This document shows, one piece after another, positions 9,736 to 16,054 of a DNA stretch of 64,000 bases. Position numbers and translations under genes: made by a program. Every line of letters begins with the position of its first letter. Position 1 is the first letter of the stretch. The stretch is taken from contig JAUHWY010000011.1 in assembly GCA_030427255.1 (NCBI GenBank), forward strand, positions 23,933-87,932. Reading direction: 5' to 3'. This DNA comes from Bacteroidia bacterium (GTDB lineage Bacteria > Bacteroidota > Bacteroidia > CAIKAF01). The notes below the pieces were generated by a model. The model ran no database searches, was not told where the DNA came from, and saw only the letters and a program-made list of their open reading frames with translations.

Positions 9736-9783
9736 CATGGGAAGCAACTGGCACATTCAACCAAAAATTAGGCTATTAAAGGA

Positions 9784-9888
9784 GAATGGTGAATGATGAA
9801 TGATGAATGGTGAATGATGAATGGTGAATGGTGAATGATGAATGGTGAATGATGAGGGATGAATGGTGAATGATGAATGATGAATGAT
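9784..9888. repeat. Heptanucleotide tandem array (GAATGRT, 15 units)
   Basis: Fifteen contiguous 7-bp units, GAATGGT or GAATGAT, with one variant GAGGGAT. The heptamer is not a multiple of three, and no gene reads through it convincingly. Such an array is expected to be unstable by slippage. Confidence 0.9.
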
Positions 9889-9891
9889 GAA

Positions 9892-10031
9892 GTATAGACG
9901 GGATGCCTCCCGTCTCTTCATGATGAGGTAAAGACGGAATATCTTCCGTCTCTCGATGATGAGGTAAAGACGGGATATCTCCCGTCTCTCCATGATGAGG
10001 TAAAGACGGGATGCCTCCCGTCTCTGCATGG
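9892..10031. repeat. 36-bp tandem hairpin array, about 3.9 units
   Basis: Units begin at 9892, 9928, 9964 and 10000. Each carries an inverted repeat AGACGGGA...TCCCGTCT followed by a CATGATGAG spacer. Unit 2 has GACGGAA...TTCCGTC, a paired change that keeps the hairpin intact. Between here and the GNAT gene at 10194 nothing else was recognised. Confidence 0.85.
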
Positions 10032-10193
10032 TCTTTGTGGTGCTAAAGGATTCATGCAAGGTCAGGAAGCGGCAAAAAGGGAGGGCGGTACGGTTTGATT
10101 CACAGACTCTTTCAGGTATTTTTAAAAGGGAAAAACAGTCCATTACTTTGTTTTTACCCATTTTTGAGTCAGTACCTACGGTATCCTAAGGCA

Positions 10194-10643
10194 TTAAGTC
10201 GAAGGGTTTAACTCCCATAACTCCCACGGAGCTCCACCCCAAGCAAAGCCCTTTTTCAAACAAAAGCCCAAGCGGCGGAGCAGCCTTTTGGAACGCCAAT
10301 GATCGGCCCGCACTTGCGCCTGTACTTGTTTGGGTCCCTCGGCCATCCAGGCATTGGTCATAGCGTAGGCCAGGCCCTTTCCGCGCTGCTTGGGATGTAG
10401 ACGAAAACGAAGATCTGCGTTTTCTTGGGTCGGTTCGAACCTATGAAAGGCTACCAAGCCTACCGGTCCAAACTTTGAATGGCAAGCCAAATGCCAAGAG
10501 TTTAGCCTCACATGTCTAAGCAATGGTTCTCCCCATAAAATGCCATCTGCGGTATATTGTAGGGTAAGCGGATCGTTCCAAAGCTGCTGCAACCAAGCCA
10601 AGGAGGCTTCTTGTGGGTCAACAAACTGCCAGTTCGATTGCAT
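10194..10643 (-). CDS. GNAT-family N-acetyltransferase
   Basis: A 149-aa protein with a GNAT fold. The acetyl-CoA-binding motif A appears as DLRFRLHPKQRGKGLAYAM (R/Q-x-x-G-x-G/A type) at about residues 78-96, and a late block RSKRLLRRLGFCLKKG matches motif B of the family. Substrate unknown; such proteins acetylate small amines, antibiotics or protein N-termini in the cytoplasm. It lies 2 bp after the stop of the upstream envelope gene and is probably co-transcribed with it. Confidence 0.7.
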   Translation of the reverse strand: MQSNWQFVDPQEASLAWLQQLWNDPLTLQYTADGILWGEPLLRHVRLNSWHLACHSKFGPVGLVAFHRFEPTQENADLRFRLHPKQRGKGLAYAMTNAWMAEGPKQVQAQVRADHWRSKRLLRRLGFCLKKGFAWGGAPWELWELNPST

Positions 10644-10645
10644 TT

Positions 10646-11170
10646 CTAAAAATAATCCAAGTTCATGGTAAGCCCAAGGCGGAATTCCATGGCTCCCATT
10701 TCTACCACGCCAAACATCAGGCGGTACCGGAGGCCAAATTCAAGGCTGGTGATGTCTCCAATCTCCATTAAAACGCCCGCTTGCGGCGACACTTGAAAAA
10801 ATGCAGTGCCCGTGTATAAATCCAAGCCCATTTGACTTCCCGCATATGGCCTAAACAGGGCCCCTTCGGGTTTTAGAAAGAACTCCGGCCCCACATTAAG
10901 GCCAATCAATTGACCATCTAAATTTCCCTGCTCAAAAAGCAAAAACAAACTGCCTTCCCCATTGATGTTGAGCCAATCGTTGACAAAAAACCGGTTGTTG
11001 CCATAAAAACCAATCCCCCAACCGTCGCCTGTAACAGAATTAAACCTTCCGTCGGGAATCATAAACTGCAGGCCTAAACCCGAATAGTTTTGGGACTTTA
11101 GTTCGTGGGTGTTCCCAAGGCAAAAAAGGAAGAGCACGCCGGTTAAAAATGCGCGGAAAAGCCTATGCAT
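10646..11170 (-). CDS. Predicted small outer-membrane beta-barrel protein
   Basis: From ATG 11170 the product is 174 aa with a signal peptide (MHRLFRAFLTGVLFLFCLG). The mature part is rich in alternating, amphipathic strands with Gly and aromatic residues (GLGLQFMIPDG, GIGFYGNNRFFV, INGEGSLFLLFEQ, SLEFGLRYRLMFG, MEFRLGLTMNLDYF) and ends in Phe, as outer-membrane barrels often do. This suggests an 8-stranded OmpW/OmpA-like or porin-family barrel. The open frame extends to 11212, but the signal peptide fixes the start at 11170. No specific function can be assigned. Confidence 0.65.
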   Translation of the reverse strand: MHRLFRAFLTGVLFLFCLGNTHELKSQNYSGLGLQFMIPDGRFNSVTGDGWGIGFYGNNRFFVNDWLNINGEGSLFLLFEQGNLDGQLIGLNVGPEFFLKPEGALFRPYAGSQMGLDLYTGTAFFQVSPQAGVLMEIGDITSLEFGLRYRLMFGVVEMGAMEFRLGLTMNLDYF

Positions 11171-11234
11171 GATGCTAAGATACGCAAAGGAGTGCGTTAG
11201 GGCAGAACCCACGATTTTTTCTTAATTTAACCAC

Positions 11235-11711
11235 ATGCAAAGTGCTAAAAACCCAAGATTTGAATCCTTGTTACAGGCTTATGGTGAGAGCCATCAGAAC
11301 CCATTCAACAAATCGGTGCATTGGTGGTGTGTTCCCTTAATTTTCTTCTCCATTTTTGGTTTGGTGGCTTGCATTCCGGTGCCCTCGTTTTTTCCCGATG
11401 GCCTGCATTGGGCCAATGTGGTATTGGTTTTGGTCCTGTTGTATTACGCTTGGCTTTCTCCTTTGCTTGCCCTTGGTTTTTTACTTTTTGGAGGTTTGGT
11501 AGCATTGGGAAATCAACAATTGCTGAGCTACGGCAGGCCGTATCTTTTGACCTTTTCCTTGCTTGTTTTTTTCCTGGCTTGGGCCGGTCAATTTGCAGGC
11601 CATGCAGTGGAAGGAAAGAAACCTTCTTTTTTGAAAGACATTCAGTTTTTGTTGATAGGACCTGCTTGGCTCATGCATTTTATTCTAAAGAAACTGCGTT
11701 TGCCCTATTAA
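11235..11711 (+). CDS. DUF962/Mpo1-like membrane protein
   Basis: A 158-aa integral membrane protein with about four hydrophobic helices. The conserved layout of the DUF962 (Mpo1/YGL010w) family is visible: YGESHQNPFNKSVHWWCVPLIFFS near the N-terminus with two His, and AWAGQFAGHAVEGKKPS followed by FLLIGPAWLMHF near the C-terminus with two more His. In yeast the family member Mpo1 is an iron-dependent dioxygenase in alpha-oxidation of 2-hydroxy fatty acids, so these His residues are candidate iron ligands. The role in this bacterium is inferred only from family membership. Confidence 0.75.
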   Translation: MQSAKNPRFESLLQAYGESHQNPFNKSVHWWCVPLIFFSIFGLVACIPVPSFFPDGLHWANVVLVLVLLYYAWLSPLLALGFLLFGGLVALGNQQLLSYGRPYLLTFSLLVFFLAWAGQFAGHAVEGKKPSFLKDIQFLLIGPAWLMHFILKKLRLPY

Positions 11712-11717
11712 ACCCGC

Positions 11718-12350
11718 TTACCAACTTACAAAAGGCATGGCTTGAGGGTAATCAAAGGCCTCGGTTTGGCTTATCAAGTAATTGGCCAAGTCCTCTCGGG
11801 AAATTTTTGTGCTGCCATGCACACCAACCCAACCCACACGGTATTGATTTTTTTCCGGGCCATTGACCAATCTGGGAGCCCTTACGATGGTCCACTCAAG
11901 TCCACTGCCTTTTAATACTTCGGCATGGTCCTTAGCATCGCGAAGTAAATGAGGAACCATCAATTTCATTATTCCACGGATGAGCAGGTCGGGTAGTTTG
12001 GGCTGGTCTTTATCGGGGAAAGCTAAGCCTCCACCCGATAAAGAAAGAATGCGAGAAACCCCGGCACTTTTCATGGCTTGAACCAGGTTGGAAGTTCCTA
12101 AGCTTTGAATATCTTTTGGCCCCCCTTTAACTTGACCAAATAAATTGAATACTAAGGAAGTGCCATGAACCAATTCATGCAAAGAGTTTAGGTCTAAGAC
12201 ATCTCCCTTTACCCAGGTTAGCTTAGGATGCTGTAGTTCGATTTTGTTGGGGTTTCGGTAGAGCGCACGCAGGCTGTGCCCTTGATTCAAAAGCTTTTCT
12301 ACGGCAAGTATTCCGGTTCTTCCGGTGGCTCCGGTTATGGCAATGTTCAT
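11718..12350 (-). CDS. NAD(P)-binding oxidoreductase, atypical SDR (NmrA/SDR_a5-like)
   Basis: A 210-aa protein starting MNIAITGATGRTG, a GxxGxxG Rossmann motif typical of atypical short-chain dehydrogenases. Further family blocks are LTWVKGDVLDLNSLHELV, VFNLFGQVKGG, VSRILSLSGGGLAF and GLEWTIVRAPRLV. Such proteins bind NAD(P)H and either reduce quinone-type electrophiles or act as redox sensors. It is divergently transcribed from an HxlR regulator, a common arrangement in which the regulator represses the oxidoreductase until a reactive compound is sensed. The start at 12350 is the ATG directly before the Rossmann strand; an upstream ATG at 12365 adds only five residues. Confidence 0.75.
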   Translation of the reverse strand: MNIAITGATGRTGILAVEKLLNQGHSLRALYRNPNKIELQHPKLTWVKGDVLDLNSLHELVHGTSLVFNLFGQVKGGPKDIQSLGTSNLVQAMKSAGVSRILSLSGGGLAFPDKDQPKLPDLLIRGIMKLMVPHLLRDAKDHAEVLKGSGLEWTIVRAPRLVNGPEKNQYRVGWVGVHGSTKISREDLANYLISQTEAFDYPQAMPFVSW

Positions 12351-12387
12351 GTGTTTTATTTTCAAAATTAAGTCAATCCATTCTTGC

Positions 12388-12423
12388 TAACTAAAGTTAT
12401 AGTACCTACCTTTAGGTTAGTTA
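12388..12423. promoter_or_regulatory. Candidate HxlR operator with divergent promoters
   Basis: An imperfect palindrome with 7-bp outer arms TAACTAA (12388-12394) and TTAGTTA (12417-12423). Inside it are TAAAGTTA (12392-12399), which reads TAACTTTA on the minus strand, and TACCTTTA (12407-12414) on the plus strand. Both resemble the Bacteroidota -7 element TAnnTTTG, so the two divergent promoters would overlap the operator. Regulator binding is inferred, not shown. Confidence 0.5.
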
Positions 12424-12429
12424 ATTGAT

Positions 12430-12590
12430 TTGCCGCCCGGACCGGTGCGAAAACCCCGGATGGGCAAGGGCTTTGGGCAGCCGTGCCTTCCCGTGGCGGA
12501 GCGCAGCAAGCCCCCGGGAAGGCCGGATGCCCTAGCCCTTGGCCACCGGAGTTGCAGCGAGGGCCGGAAATGCGGCCCAAAAACAAAAAA
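12430..12590 (-). repeat. GC-rich foldable intergenic element, copy C
   Basis: On the minus strand it starts TTTTTGGGCCGCATTTCCGG. The arms CAAGGGCT (12465-12472) and AGCCCTTG (12534-12541) are complementary, and TTCCCG (12488-12493) pairs with CGGGAA (12515-12520). It sits between the HxlR promoter region and the hxlR start, so it would be part of a long 5' untranslated leader of that gene. Confidence 0.6.
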
Positions 12591-12592
12591 AA

Positions 12593-12922
12593 ATGAAGGT
12601 TAGTCCATCTTGTCCCATCCGAACCACCCTCGAAATGTTGGGTGGTAAATGGGCCTTTCTTATTTTACATGCCTTGCATGCGTCGCCCATGCGTTTTGGG
12701 GCTTTGAACAAGGCCATTCCGGACATTAGCGAGAAAATGCTGGCTCAGGAGCTTAAGCGTTTGGCAGACAATGGCTTGGTGGAGCGTAGGAATTATGGCG
12801 AAGTACCTCCGAAGGTCGATTACCGGCTCACCGATATTGGAAAAGAGGCCCACGCTCTTATTGGGCCAATTCGAGATTTTGGTTTGAAGTATGCACATTT
12901 TTTAAAACAAGCGGATTCATGA
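12593..12922 (+). CDS. HxlR-family winged-helix transcriptional regulator
   Basis: A 109-aa regulator. It has the HxlR signature CPIRTTLEMLGGKWAFLILHAL at the N-terminus, then MRFGALNKAIPDISEKMLAQELKRLADNGLVERRNY (recognition helix) and the wing PPKVDYRLTDIGKEA. The conserved Cys near residue 7 is the thiol sensor position in related regulators. The frame is open to 12539, but those codons lie in the repeat element; MKVSPSCPIR at 12593 is the family start. It overlaps the aldehyde dehydrogenase by 4 bases and faces the SDR gene, which suggests that it controls both in response to electrophiles or aldehydes. Confidence 0.88.
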   Translation: MKVSPSCPIRTTLEMLGGKWAFLILHALHASPMRFGALNKAIPDISEKMLAQELKRLADNGLVERRNYGEVPPKVDYRLTDIGKEAHALIGPIRDFGLKYAHFLKQADS

Positions 12923-14307
12923 ACCCACACATTTCAGCCGTTTTCGAGGCTCAGCGAGAGGCATTTACCCGGGCGGAGTTCAGCAGCTATGCCCGGCGAT
13001 TGGATCGATTAAAGCGCCTTAAAAAGGCATTGAGGCAAAGAGAGTCGACCTTGGCAAAGGCTTTAAAGGAAGATTTGGGAAAATCCGGATTGGAATCTTG
13101 GATGACCGAGTTTTCGGTAATTGAGTCTTCCATCGCACAAGCTGAGCGTGAGCTCAAGCATTGGATGCGTCCAAAACCTTTGAGCGGGGGACTGTTGATT
13201 TGGCCGGGCAATGCCCGCTTGATTCCTCAGCCCAAGGGTCAAGTGCTTATTTTATCGCCATGGAACTATCCGGTGCAGTTGCTTTTGGTGCCACTTGTGG
13301 CTGCTTTGGCAGCAGGAAATACAGCCTTGCTTAAACCCTCGGAAATGGTACCTCATGTTTCTTCTGAATTGGCCGGCTTAATAAAGGATTGTTTTGCGCC
13401 TGAGGAGGCAGCCCTTATTGAGGGTGGGCCGGATATGGCTAAGGCCCTGACTCAGTTGCCTTTGAACCATATCTTTTTTACGGGAAGCAGCAGGGTAGGG
13501 CAATTGGTATATGAGGCTGCAGCCAAGCAACTGATTCCTGTTACCCTGGAACTGGGTGGAAAAAACCCGGTTTGGATGGACGAGACCGCAGACCTTTCGA
13601 CCACTGTGCGCCGGTTGTTTTGGAGCAAAGCTTTGAATGCCGGACAAACCTGTTTGGCGCCCAACCTTTTGATGGCCCCTTTAGCTTTGAAGGAAAACAT
13701 AGTGGAAGCATGGAATGCCTGTTGCAAGGATAGGTTTGGGGGTAGCTTAGACTTGGCCGAAGACTTGGGAAGTATCGTAAATAGCGCACATTTTGACCGT
13801 TTGCAGGCATTTTTAACGCAGGGTAAACCATTGACTAAGTTGGAAGTAGAATCGAAAACAAGACGTATACTCCCTGTACTACTTGAGGTGGAAGTAGAGC
13901 CGAGTGAAGAGGTGTTTGGTCCCATTTTGCCGGTGCAATGGTATGTTCCTGAGGAATCCGAAAGCAGGTGGAAGGCCATGGAAGCGCAAACCCGCAAAGA
14001 GGGTCCTTTGGCGGCCTATTTGTTCAGCAAGTCCAAGGCCAAGAAAAGAGCCTTCAGTTATGGCATTCGTTCGGGCGGGGCCTGCATAAACGATACCACC
14101 TTGCAGTTTACAGTTTCGGATGCGCCATTTGGTGGGGTTGGCAATAGCGGCATGGGAGCCTACCATGGGCGCTATGGTTTTGAGGCATTTTCGCACATGC
14201 GTACGGTGGTAAGCCGGAAGTTCTTCTTTGATTTGCCGGGTAGATTCAATCCCGGTGCATTTCCGGAGGCTTGGATAAAAAAAATCATCGCTTTCTTGAT
14301 GCATTAA
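12919..14307 (+). CDS. Aldehyde dehydrogenase, family 3-like
   Basis: A 462-aa NAD(P)-dependent aldehyde dehydrogenase. Landmarks are LSPWNYPVQLLLVPLVAALAAGN (cofactor site with Asn), FTGSSRVGQ, LELGGKNPVW with general base Glu211, NAGQTCLAPN with catalytic Cys245, EVFGPILPV, and PFGGVGNSGMGAYHG. The short length and the GNSGMGAYHGRYGFEAFSH ending are typical of the class 3/fatty-aldehyde group. It oxidises aldehydes to acids in the cytoplasm. It is co-translated with the HxlR regulator by ATGA overlap. The final codons are part of a terminator hairpin. Confidence 0.9.
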   Translation: MNPHISAVFEAQREAFTRAEFSSYARRLDRLKRLKKALRQRESTLAKALKEDLGKSGLESWMTEFSVIESSIAQAERELKHWMRPKPLSGGLLIWPGNARLIPQPKGQVLILSPWNYPVQLLLVPLVAALAAGNTALLKPSEMVPHVSSELAGLIKDCFAPEEAALIEGGPDMAKALTQLPLNHIFFTGSSRVGQLVYEAAAKQLIPVTLELGGKNPVWMDETADLSTTVRRLFWSKALNAGQTCLAPNLLMAPLALKENIVEAWNACCKDRFGGSLDLAEDLGSIVNSAHFDRLQAFLTQGKPLTKLEVESKTRRILPVLLEVEVEPSEEVFGPILPVQWYVPEESESRWKAMEAQTRKEGPLAAYLFSKSKAKKRAFSYGIRSGGACINDTTLQFTVSDAPFGGVGNSGMGAYHGRYGFEAFSHMRTVVSRKFFFDLPGRFNPGAFPEAWIKKIIAFLMH

Positions 14308-14321
14308 GAAAGCGATGATTT
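14282..14321. terminator. Bidirectional terminator hairpin
   Basis: A perfect 16-bp stem, AAATCATCGCTTTCTT (14282-14297) with its complement (14306-14321), and an 8-nt loop. The left arm encodes the last residues of the aldehyde dehydrogenase and the stop is at the loop edge. It lies 4 bp beyond the 3' end of the oppositely oriented tRNA, so it can serve both transcripts. Confidence 0.75.
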
Positions 14322-14325
14322 GAAG

Positions 14326-14399
14326 TGGAGCATAACGGAGTCGAACCGATGACCTCTACAATGCCATTGTAGCGCTCTAGCCAGCTGAGCTAATGCCCC
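14326..14399 (-). tRNA. tRNA-Ala (anticodon GGC)
   Basis: On the minus strand the acceptor arms GGGGCAT and ATGCTCC pair and include the G3-U70 wobble that identifies alanine tRNAs. The D arm GCTC..GAGC, the anticodon stem CTACA/TGTAG with loop ATGGCAT (anticodon GGC), and the T arm with loop GGTTCGACTCC are all present. The discriminator is A. CCA is not encoded. Confidence 0.93.
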
Positions 14400-14459
14400 A
14401 ATTTTTGTTAAAGAGCGGTGCAAAGCTAATTATTTATCATTTTTGTGCAAATTTAATTT

Positions 14460-15341
14460 ATGCCTGACGCAAATTTTACCCATGCCGTACAAGCTTTGTT
14501 GGAACAAAAGCTATCGATGCCGGTCAACGTTCTTGAAATGCCCCAAATGCGTGGGGGAAGCATAAATACTGCCCGAAGGGTGCGTACAGATCAGGGCACT
14601 TTTTTCATGAAGCACAACAACTCTGCGGATTATCCCCGGATGTTTCATTTGGAGCAAAAAGGCTTGGATTTGTTGCGTTCTGCCGGCGTTTTTAGAATTC
14701 CTGAAGTCATTGGAGTTACCGAAACAGGTGGGGAGGATGTATTGGTTTTGGAGATGATTGATGCGGGCACGCCTCATTTTGATTTTTGGGTAGATTTTGG
14801 CCGTCAGTTGGCTGCCCTGCACCGGAACAGTAACCCACAATTCGGTTTAGATTACGACAATTACATGGGTTCTTTGCCTCAGAATAATACCTTTAAAGAC
14901 AGTTGGGCGGCATTTATGGGTGAACATCGTTTGTTGCCCATTTTAAAGAAAGCGGTGGATTCAGGCAAGGCGGAGCCTGAATTGATTGCTCCGATGGAGC
15001 GTTTGGTGGCGCGATTACCGGAAATATTTCCGGAAGAAAAACCGGCCTTATTGCATGGGGATTTATGGAGCGGGAACTTCATGGCCGACCTAAGCGGAGA
15101 GCCTGTGCTTTTTGATCCGGCAGTATATTATGGGCACCGCGAAATGGACTTGGCCATGAGTCGATTGTTTGGAGGTTTTGAACCTGCTTTTTATCATGCC
15201 TATCAAGAGGAATGGCCCTTAGAGCAAGGTTGGGAAGAGCGTGTAGCCCTTTGCAATTTATATCCCTTGTTGGTGCATGTGCAGCTTTTTGTAGGCAGTT
15301 ACGTTCAATCGGTACGCAACATTTTGGCGCGTTTCCAATAG
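14460..15341 (+). CDS. Fructosamine kinase family protein (FN3K-like)
   Basis: A 293-aa protein of the kinase fold. Motifs include MRGGSINTARRV...GTFFMKHN (nucleotide-binding region and Lys), VLEMID, LAALHRNSNPQFGLDYDNYMGSL, LLHGDLWSGNFM (Brenner HGDxxxxN catalytic loop) and LFDPAVYYGHREMDLAMSRLFGGF (DPA metal motif). These match the fructosamine-3-kinase/YniA family, which phosphorylates sugar-modified lysines so that glycation can be reversed. It is transcribed away from tRNA-Ala and converges with recO, leaving only 3 bp between the stop codons. Confidence 0.85.
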   Translation: MPDANFTHAVQALLEQKLSMPVNVLEMPQMRGGSINTARRVRTDQGTFFMKHNNSADYPRMFHLEQKGLDLLRSAGVFRIPEVIGVTETGGEDVLVLEMIDAGTPHFDFWVDFGRQLAALHRNSNPQFGLDYDNYMGSLPQNNTFKDSWAAFMGEHRLLPILKKAVDSGKAEPELIAPMERLVARLPEIFPEEKPALLHGDLWSGNFMADLSGEPVLFDPAVYYGHREMDLAMSRLFGGFEPAFYHAYQEEWPLEQGWEERVALCNLYPLLVHVQLFVGSYVQSVRNILARFQ

Positions 15342-15344
15342 CGT

Positions 15345-16052
15345 TTATTCTTGAGCTAAAACCAAGTGACTTTTTATGCTTCGGCTACCCAAAACATGGT
15401 ATTCCAGGTAATTAACCATAGCTTGGAGCAGACTTCGCCGCTCATTCAAGTCCACCTCGTAGGCTTCACCCAGAAGCAATTTAGCAAAGCAACCGGCAAT
15501 CTTGGGGCTCATTTCAAAACTAGGGTCTGCTCTAGGGTTGGAGGGCACAAAGGATTGCAAAGGAATAGAAAAGCCCATGCCTAAGTCATAACGGGATGCG
15601 TCGGGCCCTAGGCCGGACCATTGAATCAATTCAGCGGTGAAGCGCAAAGGAAGTTGTGCCGGAAGAAGTGCTTTGCTTAAACAAAGCCTTAGGTATTTTT
15701 GAGCAAGCAGGTATAGGTCGGTATCGGCATGGTGTTCTGCAGTGATTTTTTGAAGCACTTCTCCCATAAACATGCACAAAGCTCCTTGGACCGGTCCGGC
15801 CATGGCAGGCGAAAGTCCTTCCAACAGCTGGAAGTTTGAGGCGTAGGGAAGCTTTGCTTTAGCTTGAGGACTGCTTTCAAATTCCACAAAGGTCATTACT
15901 TGAAGAAGTCCGGCAATTTTTTTTCGTTGCGCGGTGCTCAATCGAACGGCATAGTCGTTTTTTTCACCTAGTTCTTGGAGCACCGAAACAATGCACCCTT
16001 GATCTCCAAAGCGGACTTGACGCAAAACAATACCCCGACAGGTTTGGCGCAT
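15345..16052 (-). CDS. recO: DNA repair protein RecO
   Basis: A 235-aa protein starting MRQTCRGIVLRQVRFGDQG, the N-terminal OB-fold block of RecO, which in Bacteroidota usually begins with this kind of sequence (IVL...Y.D...I). The remainder fits the helical C-terminal domain (TFVEFESSPQAKAKLPYASNFQLLEG, LYLLAQKYLRLCLS, LLLGEAYEVDLNERRSLLQAMVNYLEYHV). RecO works with RecF and RecR in loading RecA on gapped DNA. The frame is open upstream to 16169 but overlaps the porZ-like gene; ATG 16052 leaves a 2-bp gap to that gene's stop. Confidence 0.85.
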   Translation of the reverse strand: MRQTCRGIVLRQVRFGDQGCIVSVLQELGEKNDYAVRLSTAQRKKIAGLLQVMTFVEFESSPQAKAKLPYASNFQLLEGLSPAMAGPVQGALCMFMGEVLQKITAEHHADTDLYLLAQKYLRLCLSKALLPAQLPLRFTAELIQWSGLGPDASRYDLGMGFSIPLQSFVPSNPRADPSFEMSPKIAGCFAKLLLGEAYEVDLNERRSLLQAMVNYLEYHVLGSRSIKSHLVLAQE

Positions 16053-16054
16053 GC

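Noticed and set aside
9892..10031. Possible CRISPR array
   Set aside because: The units are contiguous 36-bp repeats without unique spacers, and no cas gene is near.
9757..10161. A 134-codon open frame on the minus strand with RREASRLYLI and HHSPFTIHHS repeats
   Set aside because: It is produced by the heptamer and 36-bp arrays; its repeats are translations of those units and it lacks a normal protein composition.
12368..12586. Open frame on the minus strand in the SDR-hxlR gap
   Set aside because: It is created by the GC-rich element and would cover the divergent promoters.
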